A stretch of DNA of 64,000 nucleotides from Ruminococcus flavefaciens AE3010 (GCF_000526795.1 NZ_JAGT01000001.1:2330001-2394000), one strand, 5' to 3'; positions 40,741 to 50,182 are shown, numbered from the stretch's first letter. Notes: a model not told the origin generated them from the letters alone. Program-made: numbers and translations.

Positions 40741-41514
40741 TTATTCTTCTATTTTGAGGAACGAGCACATCACGCGGTTAAACGTGAACTGCTGTTCGAG
40801 GAAGGAATAATGTCCTGCGTTTTCAAGCTTTACAAGACCTGCGTCGGGTATGAGCTTCTCCATTTTCTCGCCGTCAGACAGCGGAGTAGCAGTATCGTTC
40901 ACGCCCCATACAAGCAGCGTTGGCGCCTTGATATTGGGCAGGTAGGGCTCCAAGTCCTCGTTTACCACCTTGACCATGACCTGTCTCATCATGGGCGAAG
41001 CTGCGGCGTAGTCTGCACTGCCCATTTTCTTGCGGAAGTTCTCCAGCGCGTCGGGGAAGAGCTTCTTAACTATGCCCCACGAAAGGACAGTCTTGCCCAT
41101 TTTGTAGTAGCGTGTGCGCCATGTCTTTTTGTTCGACTTTGGCGGCATGATGCCTGCGCTGTCCACAAGAATGACCTTTGTCACCTTGAATGGCAGGTCA
41201 TTGCGGCTGTGCATTTTTATGATGACACGTCCGCCGAAGCTGTGACCGAGAAGCATTACCTCTTTTGCGTCATAGTCCTTGAGGAAGTCGATGACGAACT
41301 GCACATAGGAGCTCACGTCCCATACTTCCTTTGGCTCGTCGCTCTTGCCAAAGCCCGGCATATCCATAGCCACGACCTTGTACTTCTTGGAGAGGAGCTC
41401 CATCATATTGGCGAAAAGGGTTATATTGCTGCCCCAGCCGTGAAGCAGTACGATGAGGTCGCCCTCGCCCTTTTCCTCGTAGTTTATCTTCAAACCGTTT
41501 ACTGTTTTTATCAA
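40741..41514 (-). CDS. Alpha/beta hydrolase
   Basis: This 257-residue protein has the alpha/beta hydrolase fold: oxyanion HGWGSN, the nucleophile elbow LLGHSFGGRV (Ser), a cap domain rich in Lys and Trp, a late Asp (VWGVNDTATPLSDGE) and the catalytic His (NAGHYSFLEQ). The substrate is unknown; family members include esterases and C-C hydrolases. Position before murF and ddl suggests an envelope-linked role. The best start is TTG 41514, nine bases after GGAG; the longer frame starting at TTG 41529 overlaps that SD. Confidence 0.85.
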   Translation of the reverse strand: MIKTVNGLKINYEEKGEGDLIVLLHGWGSNITLFANMMELLSKKYKVVAMDMPGFGKSDEPKEVWDVSSYVQFVIDFLKDYDAKEVMLLGHSFGGRVIIKMHSRNDLPFKVTKVILVDSAGIMPPKSNKKTWRTRYYKMGKTVLSWGIVKKLFPDALENFRKKMGSADYAAASPMMRQVMVKVVNEDLEPYLPNIKAPTLLVWGVNDTATPLSDGEKMEKLIPDAGLVKLENAGHYSFLEQQFTFNRVMCSFLKIEE

Positions 41515-41536
41515 TTCTATTATCTCCAACCTGTTA

Positions 41537-41640
41537 TTAATTGAGAATGGAGAATGTAGAATTGAGAATGAATGTATTCGCTTTACTCACATAATAGCAG
41601 AACAACTTTCAACTCTCAACTCTCAACTCTCAACTTTATA
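41537..41640. repeat. MITE-like element with GAGAATTGAGA/TCTCAACTCTCAA ends
   Basis: ATTGAGAATGGAGAATG and GAATTGAGAATG at the left face four 7-base units CAACTCT at the right (41607-41636), in inverted orientation with an AT-rich middle. It lies upstream of the alpha/beta hydrolase gene. Confidence 0.6.
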
Positions 41641-41718
41641 TCATATACGGCATACAGCCGCAAATATACATATATAATTTATTATATCACTTGCGCTATT
41701 TTATGTCAACAATTATTT

Positions 41719-42005
41719 TGTAGGGGCGGCGTTCCGCCGCCCGTGTTTGCCGCTTTACATAATTACGATGTATCAATGCAGCCATGTAGGGGCGAACAGC
41801 GTTCGCCCGTGTTGTGGCTGATGTTGTATGTTTGCGGGCGCACAATGTGCGCCCCTACATATGATTTCGGCATAATTGCATTGTCCCCTGCGGGCGGCGG
41901 AACACCGCCCCTACAACGTGTTCATTTTATTAATTATGTCAGGCACACACGGGCGCCCAAAGGGCGCCCCTACAAGCTAATGACTAAAGGCTAACGGCTA
42001 ATGGC
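41719..42005. repeat. Five REP-like palindromes in a row, then a family A end
   Basis: 41719-41745 (core GGCGGCGTTCCGCCGCC), 41785-41811 (GCGAACAGCGTTCGC), 41834-41860 (GGGCGCACAATGTGCGCCC), 41886-41916 (GGGCGGCGGAACACCGCCC), 41949-41975 (GGGCGCCCAAAGGGCGCCC) and then GCTAATGACTAAAGGCTAACG. Orientation of the TGTAGGGG end alternates. I see no gene in this stretch. Confidence 0.8.
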
Positions 42006-42025
42006 TTCTTCCAAAAATGTACATC

Positions 42026-42054
42026 TTGCTTTTTTTCATATTATATGTTATAAT
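42026..42054 (+). promoter_or_regulatory. Probable promoter of the activase operon
   Basis: TTGCTT at 42026-42031, 17 bp, TATAAT at 42049-42054. Confidence 0.7.
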
Positions 42055-42113
42055 GTGAAGATAGCGGCGGAGCGCAGGCGTCCGCGGCATGATTACTTCT
42101 ACTGAGGTGTAAA

Positions 42114-45083
42114 ATGTCAAATAAATATTCTCTCGGCATAGATGTGGGCTCTACCACGGTAAAAACAGTAATTACAGACGCTGACGGCGAGATAATCTAC
42201 TCCAAATACCAGCGCCACCTTTCAAAGGTCAAGGAGACCGTTACAGACCAGCTTAAAATAATACAGGCTGACTATCCCGGTGAGGAATTCACCGTTTGCA
42301 TCACGGGCTCTGCAGGTCTCGGACTTGCAAATTCCGCCAATATCCCCTTTGTACAGGAAGTCCACGCGGCTTTTCTCGCTGTAAAGCAGAAGCAGCCCGA
42401 CGCTGACGCAGTTATCGAGCTGGGCGGCGAGGACGCTAAGATAATCTTCCTCACAGGCGGCGTTGAGCAGCGTATGAACGGCACCTGCGCAGGCGGTACG
42501 GGAGCTTTCATCGACCAGATGGCAACTCTCCTCGGCATCACCGCCGACGAGCTGGACGAGCTGTCTCTCCACGCACAGAAGGTCTACCCCATAGCTTCAC
42601 GCTGCGGAGTTTTCGCTAAATCCGATATACAGCCCCTGCTCAATCAGGGCGCAAGACGTGAGGACGTTGCCGCAAGTATTTTCCAGGCAGTTGTTGACCA
42701 GACCGTTTCGGGACTTGCTCAGGGACGTACTATCGAGGGAAAGGTGCTTTTTCTCGGCGGACCTCTCTTCTTCCTGAAAGGACTGAAAAAGGCTTTCGCA
42801 AAGACTCTCGGACTTGACGAAAAGCATGCGGTATTCCCGCCCGAGGCTCCTGTTTTCGTGGCTTACGGCTGCGCAATATACGCGGCAACCGCCAAGGGCT
42901 CATTCAGAATAGACGACATTATCGAAAAGATACAGAACGCCAAGGCTTCCGACGACATCGTTACAGGCGAGCCCCTGTTCCGCTCACACTCGGAGTACGA
43001 CAAGTTCATCGAGCGTCACAAGAAGTTCGACCTCGGATACGCCGATATCCGTACATACAAGGGCGACGCATACCTCGGCATCGACGCAGGCTCTACCACC
43101 ACGAAGCTTGTGCTCATAACCGAGGACGGACGCATGCTCTACAATCACTACTCCTCAAATCAGGGACAGCCCCTTGACAAGATAGCCGATCAGGTAAAGC
43201 GCATCTACTCCGCCATGAACCCCGAGATAACCATAAAGGGCTCGGCGGTAACAGGCTACGGTGAGGACCTTATCAAGGCAGGTCTTTCCATAGACCACGG
43301 CATAGTTGAGACCGTTGCCCACTTCAAGGCTGCGGCTTACTTCTGCCCCGACGTTGACTTCATCATCGACATCGGCGGTCAGGACATTAAGTGCTTCAAG
43401 ATAAAGAATCAGACCATAGACAGCATCATGCTCAACGAGGCATGTTCATCGGGCTGCGGCTCATTCATACAGACATTCGCAATGGCTCTTGGCTATGATA
43501 TCGCGGAGTTCTCTCAGCTGGGACTTTTCGCCGAGCACCCCGTTGACCTCGGTTCAAGATGTACCGTATTCATGAACAGCTCCGTAAAGCAGGCTCAGAA
43601 GGACGGCGCTACCGTGGAGGATATTTCCGCAGGTCTGTCCTCGTCCATCATCAAGAACGCTATATATAAAGTTATACGTGCAAATTCTCCCGACGACCTT
43701 GGCAAGAACATCGTCGTACAGGGCGGCACATTCCTCAATGACGCTGTTCTCCGCTCATTCGAGAAGGAGCTTGGCAGAAACGTTATCCGTCCCGCTATTT
43801 CGGGACTTATGGGAGCTTTCGGCTGCGCACTCTACGCAAAGGAGAGAGCAGGCAGCGAGCCATCAAAGCTCATTTCCGCTGAGGAGCTCGAGCACTTCAC
43901 CTATGAATCACGCTCTGCTAACTGCGGCGGCTGTACCGCACACTGTCAGCTGAACATCATCAACTTCGGCAAGGGCAGGCGCTTCATATCGGGCAATCGC
44001 TGCGAAAAGGGCGGCGGAATTGCCAACAGGAACACCGTTCCCAATCTCTACGAATTCAAGTACGACAGCATACTCAACACTGTCAAGACCCACCAGCCCA
44101 AGCGCTACCGCGCTACTGTGGGACTTCCCCTTGCACTGGGCTTCTATGAGCAGCTCCCGTTCTGGCATATGCTGTTCACAACCCTCGGTTTCAGGACAAT
44201 TATTTCCGACGAGAGCTCCCGTGATATGTACTATCTCGGTCAGCACACTATCCCCTCGGATACGGTATGCTACCCTGCAAAGCTCACCCACGGACACATC
44301 GAGAATCTTCTCGACAAGGGCGCGGACTTCATATTCTATCCCTGCATGAGCTACAATATCGACGAGGGCAACAGCGACAACCACTTCAACTGTCCTGTTG
44401 TAGCCTATTATCCCGAGCTGCTCCTTGCAAACAATCCCCGCCTCAACAGCAATAACTTCATACACCCCTACATGGACCTCAATATCAAAAAGAACGTCAT
44501 AAAGGTGCTGGGACACGCTCTCAGGAAGTACAACATAAAGGGCAGGATACCCGAGGCCGTGGACAGGGCTTACGAGGCTCTGGAGACCTACCGCAACACC
44601 GTTACACGCAAGGCTTTCGAGATAATCGAGCAGGCAAGAGCCGAAAAGCGCAAGATAATCGTTATCGCAGGCAGACCCTACCACATCGACAAGGAGATAA
44701 ACCACGGCATACACAAGCTGGTGTCAAGTCTGGGTATGGCTGTCATCACTGAGGACAGCATCGCAGGTCTTGCAAGCACTCCAAAGCTGGGCGTCCTCAA
44801 TCAGTGGACCTACCATTCGAGGCTTTACCGTGCGGCTAAGTACGTAACAACTCAGCCCGATATGCAGCTCATACAGCTGGTATCCTTCGGCTGCGGAATC
44901 GACGCCGTTACAGGCGACGAGGTGAGACATATCCTCGAAAGCCGCGGAAAGCTCTACACTCAGCTGAAAATAGATGAGATAAATAATCTTGGCGCCGCAA
45001 GGATAAGACTGAGAAGCCTTGTTGCCGCTATGGAACAGGCTGAGCAGAAGCCTGCAAAAAAGCCTGTGGTTCAGCCCGTGTGA
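42114..45083 (+). CDS. Tandem acyl-CoA dehydratase activase (two ASKHA domains plus DUF2229)
   Basis: This 989-residue protein has two BadF/BcrA-type activase domains: one from residue 5 (LGIDVGSTTVKTVITDADG), one from about 320 (LGIDAGSTTTKLVLITEDG). Each has a pair of cysteines with the same 39-residue spacing as HgdC: Cys125/Cys164 and Cys444/Cys483 (NGTCAGGTGAF, SRCGVFAKSD; NEACSSGCGSF, SRCTVFMNSS). A cysteine-rich segment (NCGGCTAHCQLNI, GNRCEKGG) and a DUF2229-type domain (LPFWHMLFTTLGFRTI, DTVCYPAKLTHGH) follow. In known systems such activases use ATP to push an electron into a dehydratase. The natural substrate of this family is not known to me. Confidence 0.85.
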   Translation: MSNKYSLGIDVGSTTVKTVITDADGEIIYSKYQRHLSKVKETVTDQLKIIQADYPGEEFTVCITGSAGLGLANSANIPFVQEVHAAFLAVKQKQPDADAVIELGGEDAKIIFLTGGVEQRMNGTCAGGTGAFIDQMATLLGITADELDELSLHAQKVYPIASRCGVFAKSDIQPLLNQGARREDVAASIFQAVVDQTVSGLAQGRTIEGKVLFLGGPLFFLKGLKKAFAKTLGLDEKHAVFPPEAPVFVAYGCAIYAATAKGSFRIDDIIEKIQNAKASDDIVTGEPLFRSHSEYDKFIERHKKFDLGYADIRTYKGDAYLGIDAGSTTTKLVLITEDGRMLYNHYSSNQGQPLDKIADQVKRIYSAMNPEITIKGSAVTGYGEDLIKAGLSIDHGIVETVAHFKAAAYFCPDVDFIIDIGGQDIKCFKIKNQTIDSIMLNEACSSGCGSFIQTFAMALGYDIAEFSQLGLFAEHPVDLGSRCTVFMNSSVKQAQKDGATVEDISAGLSSSIIKNAIYKVIRANSPDDLGKNIVVQGGTFLNDAVLRSFEKELGRNVIRPAISGLMGAFGCALYAKERAGSEPSKLISAEELEHFTYESRSANCGGCTAHCQLNIINFGKGRRFISGNRCEKGGGIANRNTVPNLYEFKYDSILNTVKTHQPKRYRATVGLPLALGFYEQLPFWHMLFTTLGFRTIISDESSRDMYYLGQHTIPSDTVCYPAKLTHGHIENLLDKGADFIFYPCMSYNIDEGNSDNHFNCPVVAYYPELLLANNPRLNSNNFIHPYMDLNIKKNVIKVLGHALRKYNIKGRIPEAVDRAYEALETYRNTVTRKAFEIIEQARAEKRKIIVIAGRPYHIDKEINHGIHKLVSSLGMAVITEDSIAGLASTPKLGVLNQWTYHSRLYRAAKYVTTQPDMQLIQLVSFGCGIDAVTGDEVRHILESRGKLYTQLKIDEINNLGAARIRLRSLVAAMEQAEQKPAKKPVVQPV

Positions 45084-45119
45084 CCATGCGGACTATAAAG
45101 TGATTTTACGGAGGTTCTT

Positions 45120-46349
45120 ATGCCCGAATACGCAAAGTTTACCGAGGATATGATAAAAACTCACACTATCCTCGTTCCCGATATGCTGCCCATACACTTC
45201 AAGATGCTCATATCCATATTTGAAGCAAAGGGCTATAAGCTGGAGCTGCTGCGCAACGACTCACGCGCTGTAGTCGATGAGGGACTGAAAAACGTCCACA
45301 ATGACGCCTGCTATCCTGCTCTGCTGGTAATAGGACAGTTCATGGACGCCCTGAAAAGCGGCAAATACGATCCCGACAGGACCGCTCTCCTCATCACACA
45401 GACAGGCGGCGGCTGCCGCGCTTCAAACTACATACACCTGCTGAGAAAGGCTGTAGCCAAGAATTATCCTCAGATACCTGTGGTATCCCTTAATTTCAGC
45501 GGACTTGAAAAGGACAGCGCATTCAAGATAACTGCGCCCATGTTCCTGAAAATGCTCTACGCCGTGCTCTACGGCGACCTGCTCATGACCTGCTACAACA
45601 AGTGCAGAGCCTATGAGATAAACAAGGGCGAGTCAAAGAAAATGCTGGACAAGTGGCACAGGAGACTGTGCAATATCTTCCTCAAGGGCAGCAGAATGTA
45701 CCTGAAGACCAAGAAGATATACAGGGATATACTTGACGACTTCGCCTCCATACCTCTCAGCAGTGAGAAGAAAATAAGAGTCGGCATAGTAGGCGAGATA
45801 TACGTCAAGTACTCCCCCCTTGCAAACAACCATCTGGAGGACTTCCTCATTTCCGAGGGCTGTGAGCCCGTTGTGCCGTCCCTCCTTGAATTCGTTATGT
45901 ACTGCGCAGCAGGCACATTCAACGACGCCAAGATATACGACCACACCACAAAGCAGTCCATATTCAACAAGATAGGCTACGAACTCATTTACGCCAAACA
46001 GAAGGAGCTCATAAAAGTCATGAAAGAGCAGGGAAGCTTTGAGCCTCTCCACGACTTCGAGCACCTGAGAAAGCTTGCTGACAAGTACATCAATCAGGGC
46101 GTGGTAATGGGCGAGGGCTGGCTCATACCTGCGGAAATGGCTGCTCTGGCAAAGTCGGGCGTTGAGAATATCATCTGCACCCAGCCATTCGGCTGCCTGC
46201 CCAACCATATCGTGGCAAAGGGCATGGCGCGAGCTATCAAGCAGGACAACCCCAACGCAAATATCGTCCCCATAGACTATGACCCAGGCGCTACAAGAGT
46301 AAATCAGGAAAACCGCATAAAGCTCATGCTTGCCAACGCAAGGCTCTGA
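45120..46349 (+). CDS. 2-hydroxyacyl-CoA dehydratase-like protein (HgdB/DUF2229 partner)
   Basis: This 409-residue protein resembles the dehydratase D-component family: NVHNDACYPALLVIGQF, ITQTGGGCRASNYIHLLRKA, VGIVGEIYVKYSPLANNH and IICTQPFGCLPNHIVAKGM. The cysteines in DACYP, GGGCRASN and PFGCLPNH are candidate [4Fe-4S] ligands. In many Firmicutes the same sequence is fused to the C-terminus of the tandem activase; here it is a separate gene 36 bp downstream with its own SD (ACGGAGG). Together they likely form one ATP-driven redox enzyme of unknown substrate. Confidence 0.82.
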   Translation: MPEYAKFTEDMIKTHTILVPDMLPIHFKMLISIFEAKGYKLELLRNDSRAVVDEGLKNVHNDACYPALLVIGQFMDALKSGKYDPDRTALLITQTGGGCRASNYIHLLRKAVAKNYPQIPVVSLNFSGLEKDSAFKITAPMFLKMLYAVLYGDLLMTCYNKCRAYEINKGESKKMLDKWHRRLCNIFLKGSRMYLKTKKIYRDILDDFASIPLSSEKKIRVGIVGEIYVKYSPLANNHLEDFLISEGCEPVVPSLLEFVMYCAAGTFNDAKIYDHTTKQSIFNKIGYELIYAKQKELIKVMKEQGSFEPLHDFEHLRKLADKYINQGVVMGEGWLIPAEMAALAKSGVENIICTQPFGCLPNHIVAKGMARAIKQDNPNANIVPIDYDPGATRVNQENRIKLMLANARL

Positions 46350-46372
46350 GCCCTCCCACAAGGAGCTTCAAC

Positions 46373-47233
46373 ATGATAAAAACAAGAACAGGACAAGTCA
46401 TAGAATCAAACGCAAAACAGAATAAGCTTCTGAAAAAGCTCTACGGGAACGTTTTCGGCAGAGTGCTGCTGAAAATACTGACAGCTCCCGCAATATCAAG
46501 AGCTGCGGGCAGCTTTATGGACTCACGTCCCTCAAAGCTGCTTATCAAGCCTTTTATAAAGCGCAGCGGCATCGACACCTCACAGTACATGATGAACGGC
46601 TTCCGTTCGTATAACGACTTCTTCACCCGTGTGGTGAAGCCCGGCAAGCGCCCCATAGACCGCACTCCCACACATCTGATAAGCCCCTGCGACTCAAAGC
46701 TGACAGTGCATAAGATAGGCAAAAACAGCATATTCCGCATAAAGGGCTCACGGTACAGAGTCAGCGACCTCTTGCAGAACGAGTTCCTTGCGAACCGCTT
46801 CGGCGGCGGCTATTGTCTTATCTTCCGCCTTGAAGTGGACGACTACCACCGCTACTGCTATATCGACGACGGCACAAAATCCGACAATACTTTTATAGAG
46901 GGAGAGCTCCACACCGTGAATCCCATAGCTCTCGAAAGATACAACATCTATAAGCGCAACTGCCGCGAGTACACCGTGCTCCACACCGAGAACTTCGGTG
47001 ACGTAGTACAGGTAGAGGTGGGAGCTATGCTGGTGGGACGGATAGTCAACCACCACGGGGAGACCTCTTTCCGCAGAGGCGACGAAAAGGGAAAATTCGA
47101 GTTCGGCGGCTCTACTATAGTAATGCTCTTCGGCAAAGACACCATAAGCATTGACGAGGATATTCTCCGCAACTCCGCAGAGGGCATCGAGACTGTGGTG
47201 AAATACGGAGAAAAAATAGGAAAAAAAGCATAA
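46373..47233 (+). CDS. psd: Phosphatidylserine decarboxylase proenzyme
   Basis: This 286-residue protein has the conserved FFTRVVKPGKRPI, SPCDSKLTV, VDDYHRYCYIDDG (catalytic His of the Asp-His-Ser triad) and EFGGSTIVMLF, where the Ser of GGST is cleaved to give the pyruvoyl group. It makes phosphatidylethanolamine at the membrane. Its length fits the longer Gram-positive type. SD AAGGAG. The gene is 23 bp after the dehydratase-like gene and probably co-transcribed; pssA is not visible nearby. Confidence 0.95.
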   Translation: MIKTRTGQVIESNAKQNKLLKKLYGNVFGRVLLKILTAPAISRAAGSFMDSRPSKLLIKPFIKRSGIDTSQYMMNGFRSYNDFFTRVVKPGKRPIDRTPTHLISPCDSKLTVHKIGKNSIFRIKGSRYRVSDLLQNEFLANRFGGGYCLIFRLEVDDYHRYCYIDDGTKSDNTFIEGELHTVNPIALERYNIYKRNCREYTVLHTENFGDVVQVEVGAMLVGRIVNHHGETSFRRGDEKGKFEFGGSTIVMLFGKDTISIDEDILRNSAEGIETVVKYGEKIGKKA

Positions 47234-47258
47234 GAACAAAGCCTTACAGGAGATAAAC

Positions 47259-47939
47259 ATGAAAAAAGCCATAATATTTTTGCTTTGTGCAGCAATGCTG
47301 GGCACAGTGAGCTGCATGGAGAAGAAAAAGCCGGAATCAAAGTCAAAGGTAATATACTACGACGATAACGGCAACCCCATAGATCCTAAAAACAGCACGC
47401 CTGTGCCTACAGAGCCTACAACTCCGCCGCCCACTGCTCCCGAGGGAACCTTCGACGTGGAGGTAGTACGCCAGAATATCTATATCAAGGGTCAGCTGGT
47501 ACAGCTGCCGAAAAAGCTGGCGGACTTCCCCATAGGCTGGACATATGAATTTTACGACCGCAAGGACTACAGCCTCGAAGAGGGCAGCGGCATGGCTAAG
47601 ATGTTCTACTGCGGCGAGGAAATGGGCACTGTCATGCTGGAGAACTGCTATGACGGCAAAGAGGACGAGAGTGTTGCCTACAGCATAGCCACTCGTGAAG
47701 CAGACAGCAATATCTACGGTATAACTCCCCACGTTTCCACCATTGAGGACGTAAAGAACCACATCGGCGAGCCCGATGAGGAGGAAAACACCGAGCGCCC
47801 GTTCATGCATACTTTCACCTACGGAATCTCTCAGGGCGAGGACGAAAACGGTGTGCTCCGCGCGAATATGCTCAACGTTTCCTTTGACGAGGACGGTGTT
47901 GTGGACTTCGTGAGCGTTTATTACTCAAAAGTACAGTAA
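47259..47939 (+). CDS. Lipoprotein of unknown function
   Basis: This 226-residue protein has a lipoprotein signal with LGTVSC (Cys19), a Lys-rich start, a Pro/Thr-rich linker (TPVPTEPTTPPPTAPEG) and a globular domain of about 150 residues in which IYIKGQLVQLPKKLADFP and DVKNHIGEPDEEE stand out. The same IxGxxxxLPxxLxDF motif with a late xVxxxxGxP segment is common in small extracytoplasmic lipoproteins of Clostridia. Function unknown. It is the last gene of the activase-psd transcript and is followed by a terminator. Confidence 0.75.
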   Translation: MKKAIIFLLCAAMLGTVSCMEKKKPESKSKVIYYDDNGNPIDPKNSTPVPTEPTTPPPTAPEGTFDVEVVRQNIYIKGQLVQLPKKLADFPIGWTYEFYDRKDYSLEEGSGMAKMFYCGEEMGTVMLENCYDGKEDESVAYSIATREADSNIYGITPHVSTIEDVKNHIGEPDEEENTERPFMHTFTYGISQGEDENGVLRANMLNVSFDEDGVVDFVSVYYSKVQ

Positions 47940-47964
47940 AAAGGGCGGATACCGCCCTTTTTTC
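47938..47964 (+). terminator. Terminator of the activase-psd operon
   Basis: AAAGGGCGG/CCGCCCTTT with an ATA loop and a T6 tail overlapping the stop codon region. Confidence 0.88.
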
Positions 47965-47986
47965 ATTGAGTAGAAAGCAGAGAGCA

Positions 47987-48033
47987 GTAGGGACGGTGAC
48001 TCCCTGTACTACAGGGAGTCACCGTCCCCTACA
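47987..48033. repeat. Long palindrome, family B
   Basis: GTAGGGACGGTGACTCCCTG and its mirror CAGGGAGTCACCGTCCCCTA are separated by TACTA. The stem is about 20 bp. Confidence 0.75.
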
Positions 48034-48062
48034 ATTATTTGAGAAAAATTTCAGGCAAGCCC

Positions 48063-48091
48063 TTGACAAAAGAGAAAAGATGTAGTATAAT
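48063..48091 (+). promoter_or_regulatory. Sigma-A promoter of ylxM-ffh-rpsP-khpA
   Basis: TTGACA at 48063-48068, 17 bp, TATAAT at 48086-48091: consensus. Confidence 0.9.
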
Positions 48092-48135
48092 GTGTAAAGT
48101 GATTTTGCATTACACCTAAAAGAGGTACGCGAAAA

Positions 48136-48471
48136 ATGGCTAAGGAATTAAAATTCGTCATGCTCCTCGACTGCTACGGAGACCTGCTCACCGAGCACCA
48201 GCGCAGTATCATGGAGCTGTATTACTGCGAGGATCTTTCCCTTGCGGAAATAGGTCAGCCGCTGGACATCACCAGACAGGCTGTGCGCAGTATCATAAAG
48301 CGTACCGAGGATATACTCCTCAACTATGAGGAAAAGCTGGGCTTCGCCGAAAGGCTCGGAAAAATGCGGGAGTGCTTTCACAGTATCGAAGCTGCCGCAG
48401 AGCATATCACCGACGAAGAAACAAGAAATATCATACTCTCCGAGACCGCTAAGGGCGGAGAGCTCCTATAA
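48136..48471 (+). CDS. ylxM: YlxM-family helix-turn-helix protein
   Basis: This 111-residue protein has a sigma-70 region 4-like helix-turn-helix (LTEHQRSIMELYYCEDLSLAEIGQPLDITRQAVRSIIKRTE in outline) and a helical tail. YlxM (p13) genes typically precede ffh in Firmicutes and have been linked to the SRP pathway. It is 21 bp upstream of ffh. It is cytoplasmic; whether it binds DNA or RNA here is not shown by sequence. Confidence 0.92.
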   Translation: MAKELKFVMLLDCYGDLLTEHQRSIMELYYCEDLSLAEIGQPLDITRQAVRSIIKRTEDILLNYEEKLGFAERLGKMRECFHSIEAAAEHITDEETRNIILSETAKGGELL

Positions 48472-48492
48472 AATATACGAAGGAGGCTCGTC

Positions 48493-49875
48493 ATGGCATT
48501 TGAAGGACTTTCCGAAAAACTGAATAACGTCTTCAAAAAGCTCAAATCAAGAGGCAAGCTCACAGAGTCCGATGTTAAAGAGGCTATGCGCGAGGTCCGT
48601 CTCGCACTCCTCGAAGCCGACGTAAGCTACAAGGTCGTAAAGGACTTCGTAAAGAGCGTTACCGAAAGAGCTGTGGGCGAAGAAGTTCTGGCAAGCCTTA
48701 CTCCTGCTCAGCAGGTAATAAAGATAGTTAACGAAGAGCTGGTATCCCTCATGGGCAACAGCAATTCAAGAATAAATATGGCGTCGAAGCCTCCCACGGT
48801 AATCATGATGTGCGGACTTCAGGGTTCAGGTAAGACCACCCACGCCGCAAAGCTTGCGAAGCTCCTCAAAAAAGAGGGTCACCGTCCTCTGCTGGCAGCC
48901 TGCGATATCTACAGACCTGCGGCTATAAATCAGTTACAGGTAGTGGGCGCTAAGGCTGACGTAAAGGTATTTGAAATGGGTCAGATCAACCCCGTGGAAA
49001 TTGCGAAAAAGGCTCTTGCCTACGCCAAGGACTACGGCCACGATATCCTCATCATAGATACCGCAGGACGTCTCCACATAGATGAAGCTCTCATGGAAGA
49101 GCTTGTAAACATCAAGGCTGAAACTCAGCCTGACGAGATAATGCTTGTCGTAGACGCTATGACAGGTCAGGACGCTGTAAATGTAGCCAAGGCATTTGAC
49201 GACGCTGTGGGCATCACAGGCGTGCTTATGTCAAAGCTGGATTCAGATACAAGAGGCGGTGCGGCTCTGTCCGTACTCTCAGTTACAGGTAAGCCTATCA
49301 AGTTCGTTGGTATGGGCGAAAAGCTTGACGATTTCGAGCAGTTCCACCCAGAGCGAATGGCTTCCAGAATACTCGGCATGGGCGATGTGCTCACTCTCAT
49401 CGAGAAAGCTGAGAACGTCATGTCCCAGAAGGACGCCGAAAAGCTCACTAAGAAGTTCAAGGAGAACAAGTTCGATATGGACGACCTCCTTGACCAGATG
49501 AAGCAGATAAAGCGCATGGGCTCAATGAAATCAATACTGGGTATGCTCCCGGGTGTAGGAGACAAGCTCAAGGACGCCGACATCGACGACAGCCAGCTTA
49601 ACAGGATAGAGGCTATGATAACCTCTATGACCAAGGCTGAACGCGCTAAGCCCTCTATCATCAATCCCTCACGCAAAAAGCGTATCGCAGCGGGCTCGGG
49701 TACTAAGGTAGAGGAAGTCAACAGACTGCTGAAGCAGTTCGACCAGATGCAGAAGATGATGAAGCAGTTCACAGGCAAGTCGGGCAAGATGTCACTGCGC
49801 AAGGCAAGAAAGAACCTTGCAGGCATGAACTTCGACAAGCTCACAGGCAAGGGCGGCGGCAATCTGCCGTTCTGA
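48493..49875 (+). CDS. ffh: Signal recognition particle protein Ffh
   Basis: This 460-residue GTPase has the N domain, the G domain ([22 protein letters not shown]-loop region, [17 protein letters not shown]) and the methionine-rich M domain ([22 protein letters not shown] onward, [14 protein letters not shown]) that binds SRP RNA and signal peptides. It targets membrane and secreted proteins to FtsY and SecYEG. SD AAGGAGG. The short Gly-rich end ([11 protein letters not shown]) is typical. Confidence 0.98.
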   Translation: MAFEGLSEKLNNVFKKLKSRGKLTESDVKEAMREVRLALLEADVSYKVVKDFVKSVTERAVGEEVLASLTPAQQVIKIVNEELVSLMGNSNSRINMASKPPTVIMMCGLQGSGKTTHAAKLAKLLKKEGHRPLLAACDIYRPAAINQLQVVGAKADVKVFEMGQINPVEIAKKALAYAKDYGHDILIIDTAGRLHIDEALMEELVNIKAETQPDEIMLVVDAMTGQDAVNVAKAFDDAVGITGVLMSKLDSDTRGGAALSVLSVTGKPIKFVGMGEKLDDFEQFHPERMASRILGMGDVLTLIEKAENVMSQKDAEKLTKKFKENKFDMDDLLDQMKQIKRMGSMKSILGMLPGVGDKLKDADIDDSQLNRIEAMITSMTKAERAKPSIINPSRKKRIAAGSGTKVEEVNRLLKQFDQMQKMMKQFTGKSGKMSLRKARKNLAGMNFDKLTGKGGGNLPF

Positions 49876-49939
49876 CAAACGCTTTCAATGCGGTCTCCCG
49901 CCGCTTGAATATACAATTCTTTTTATGGAGGTGAATACA

Positions 49940-50182
49940 ATGGCAGTAAAGATCAGACTCAGAAGAATGGGTGCTAAGAAGGCTCCTTTCTATCGTGTAG
50001 TAGTTGCTGATTCAAGATACCCAAGAGACGGTCGTTTCGTTGAGGAGATCGGTTTCTATGATCCTACTAAGGAGCCATCAGTTGTTAAGATCGACGCTGA
50101 TAAGGCTAAGGACTGGATCGCTAAGGGTGCACAGCCTACTGATACAGTAAAGGCTCTCCTTAAGAAAGAAGGAGTTCTTTGA
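49940..50182 (+). CDS. rpsP: 30S ribosomal protein bS16
   Basis: This 80-residue protein starts [32 protein letters not shown] (in outline), the hallmark of bS16, needed for assembly of the 30S subunit. The ATG at 49940 follows GGAGG by eight bases; the ATG five codons upstream overlaps the SD region and is less likely. Codon use shifts to GCT/GTT/AAG, as expected for a highly expressed gene. Confidence 0.98.
   Translation: MAVKIRLRRMGAKKAPFYRVVVADSRYPRDGRFVEEIGFYDPTKEPSVVKIDADKAKDWIAKGAQPTDTVKALLKKEGVL

Noticed and set aside
41537..42005. Insertion sequence or prophage remnant in the 600-bp gap
   Set aside because: Only short palindromes and MITE-like ends are seen; no transposase or phage-like frame with an SD is present here or elsewhere in the window.
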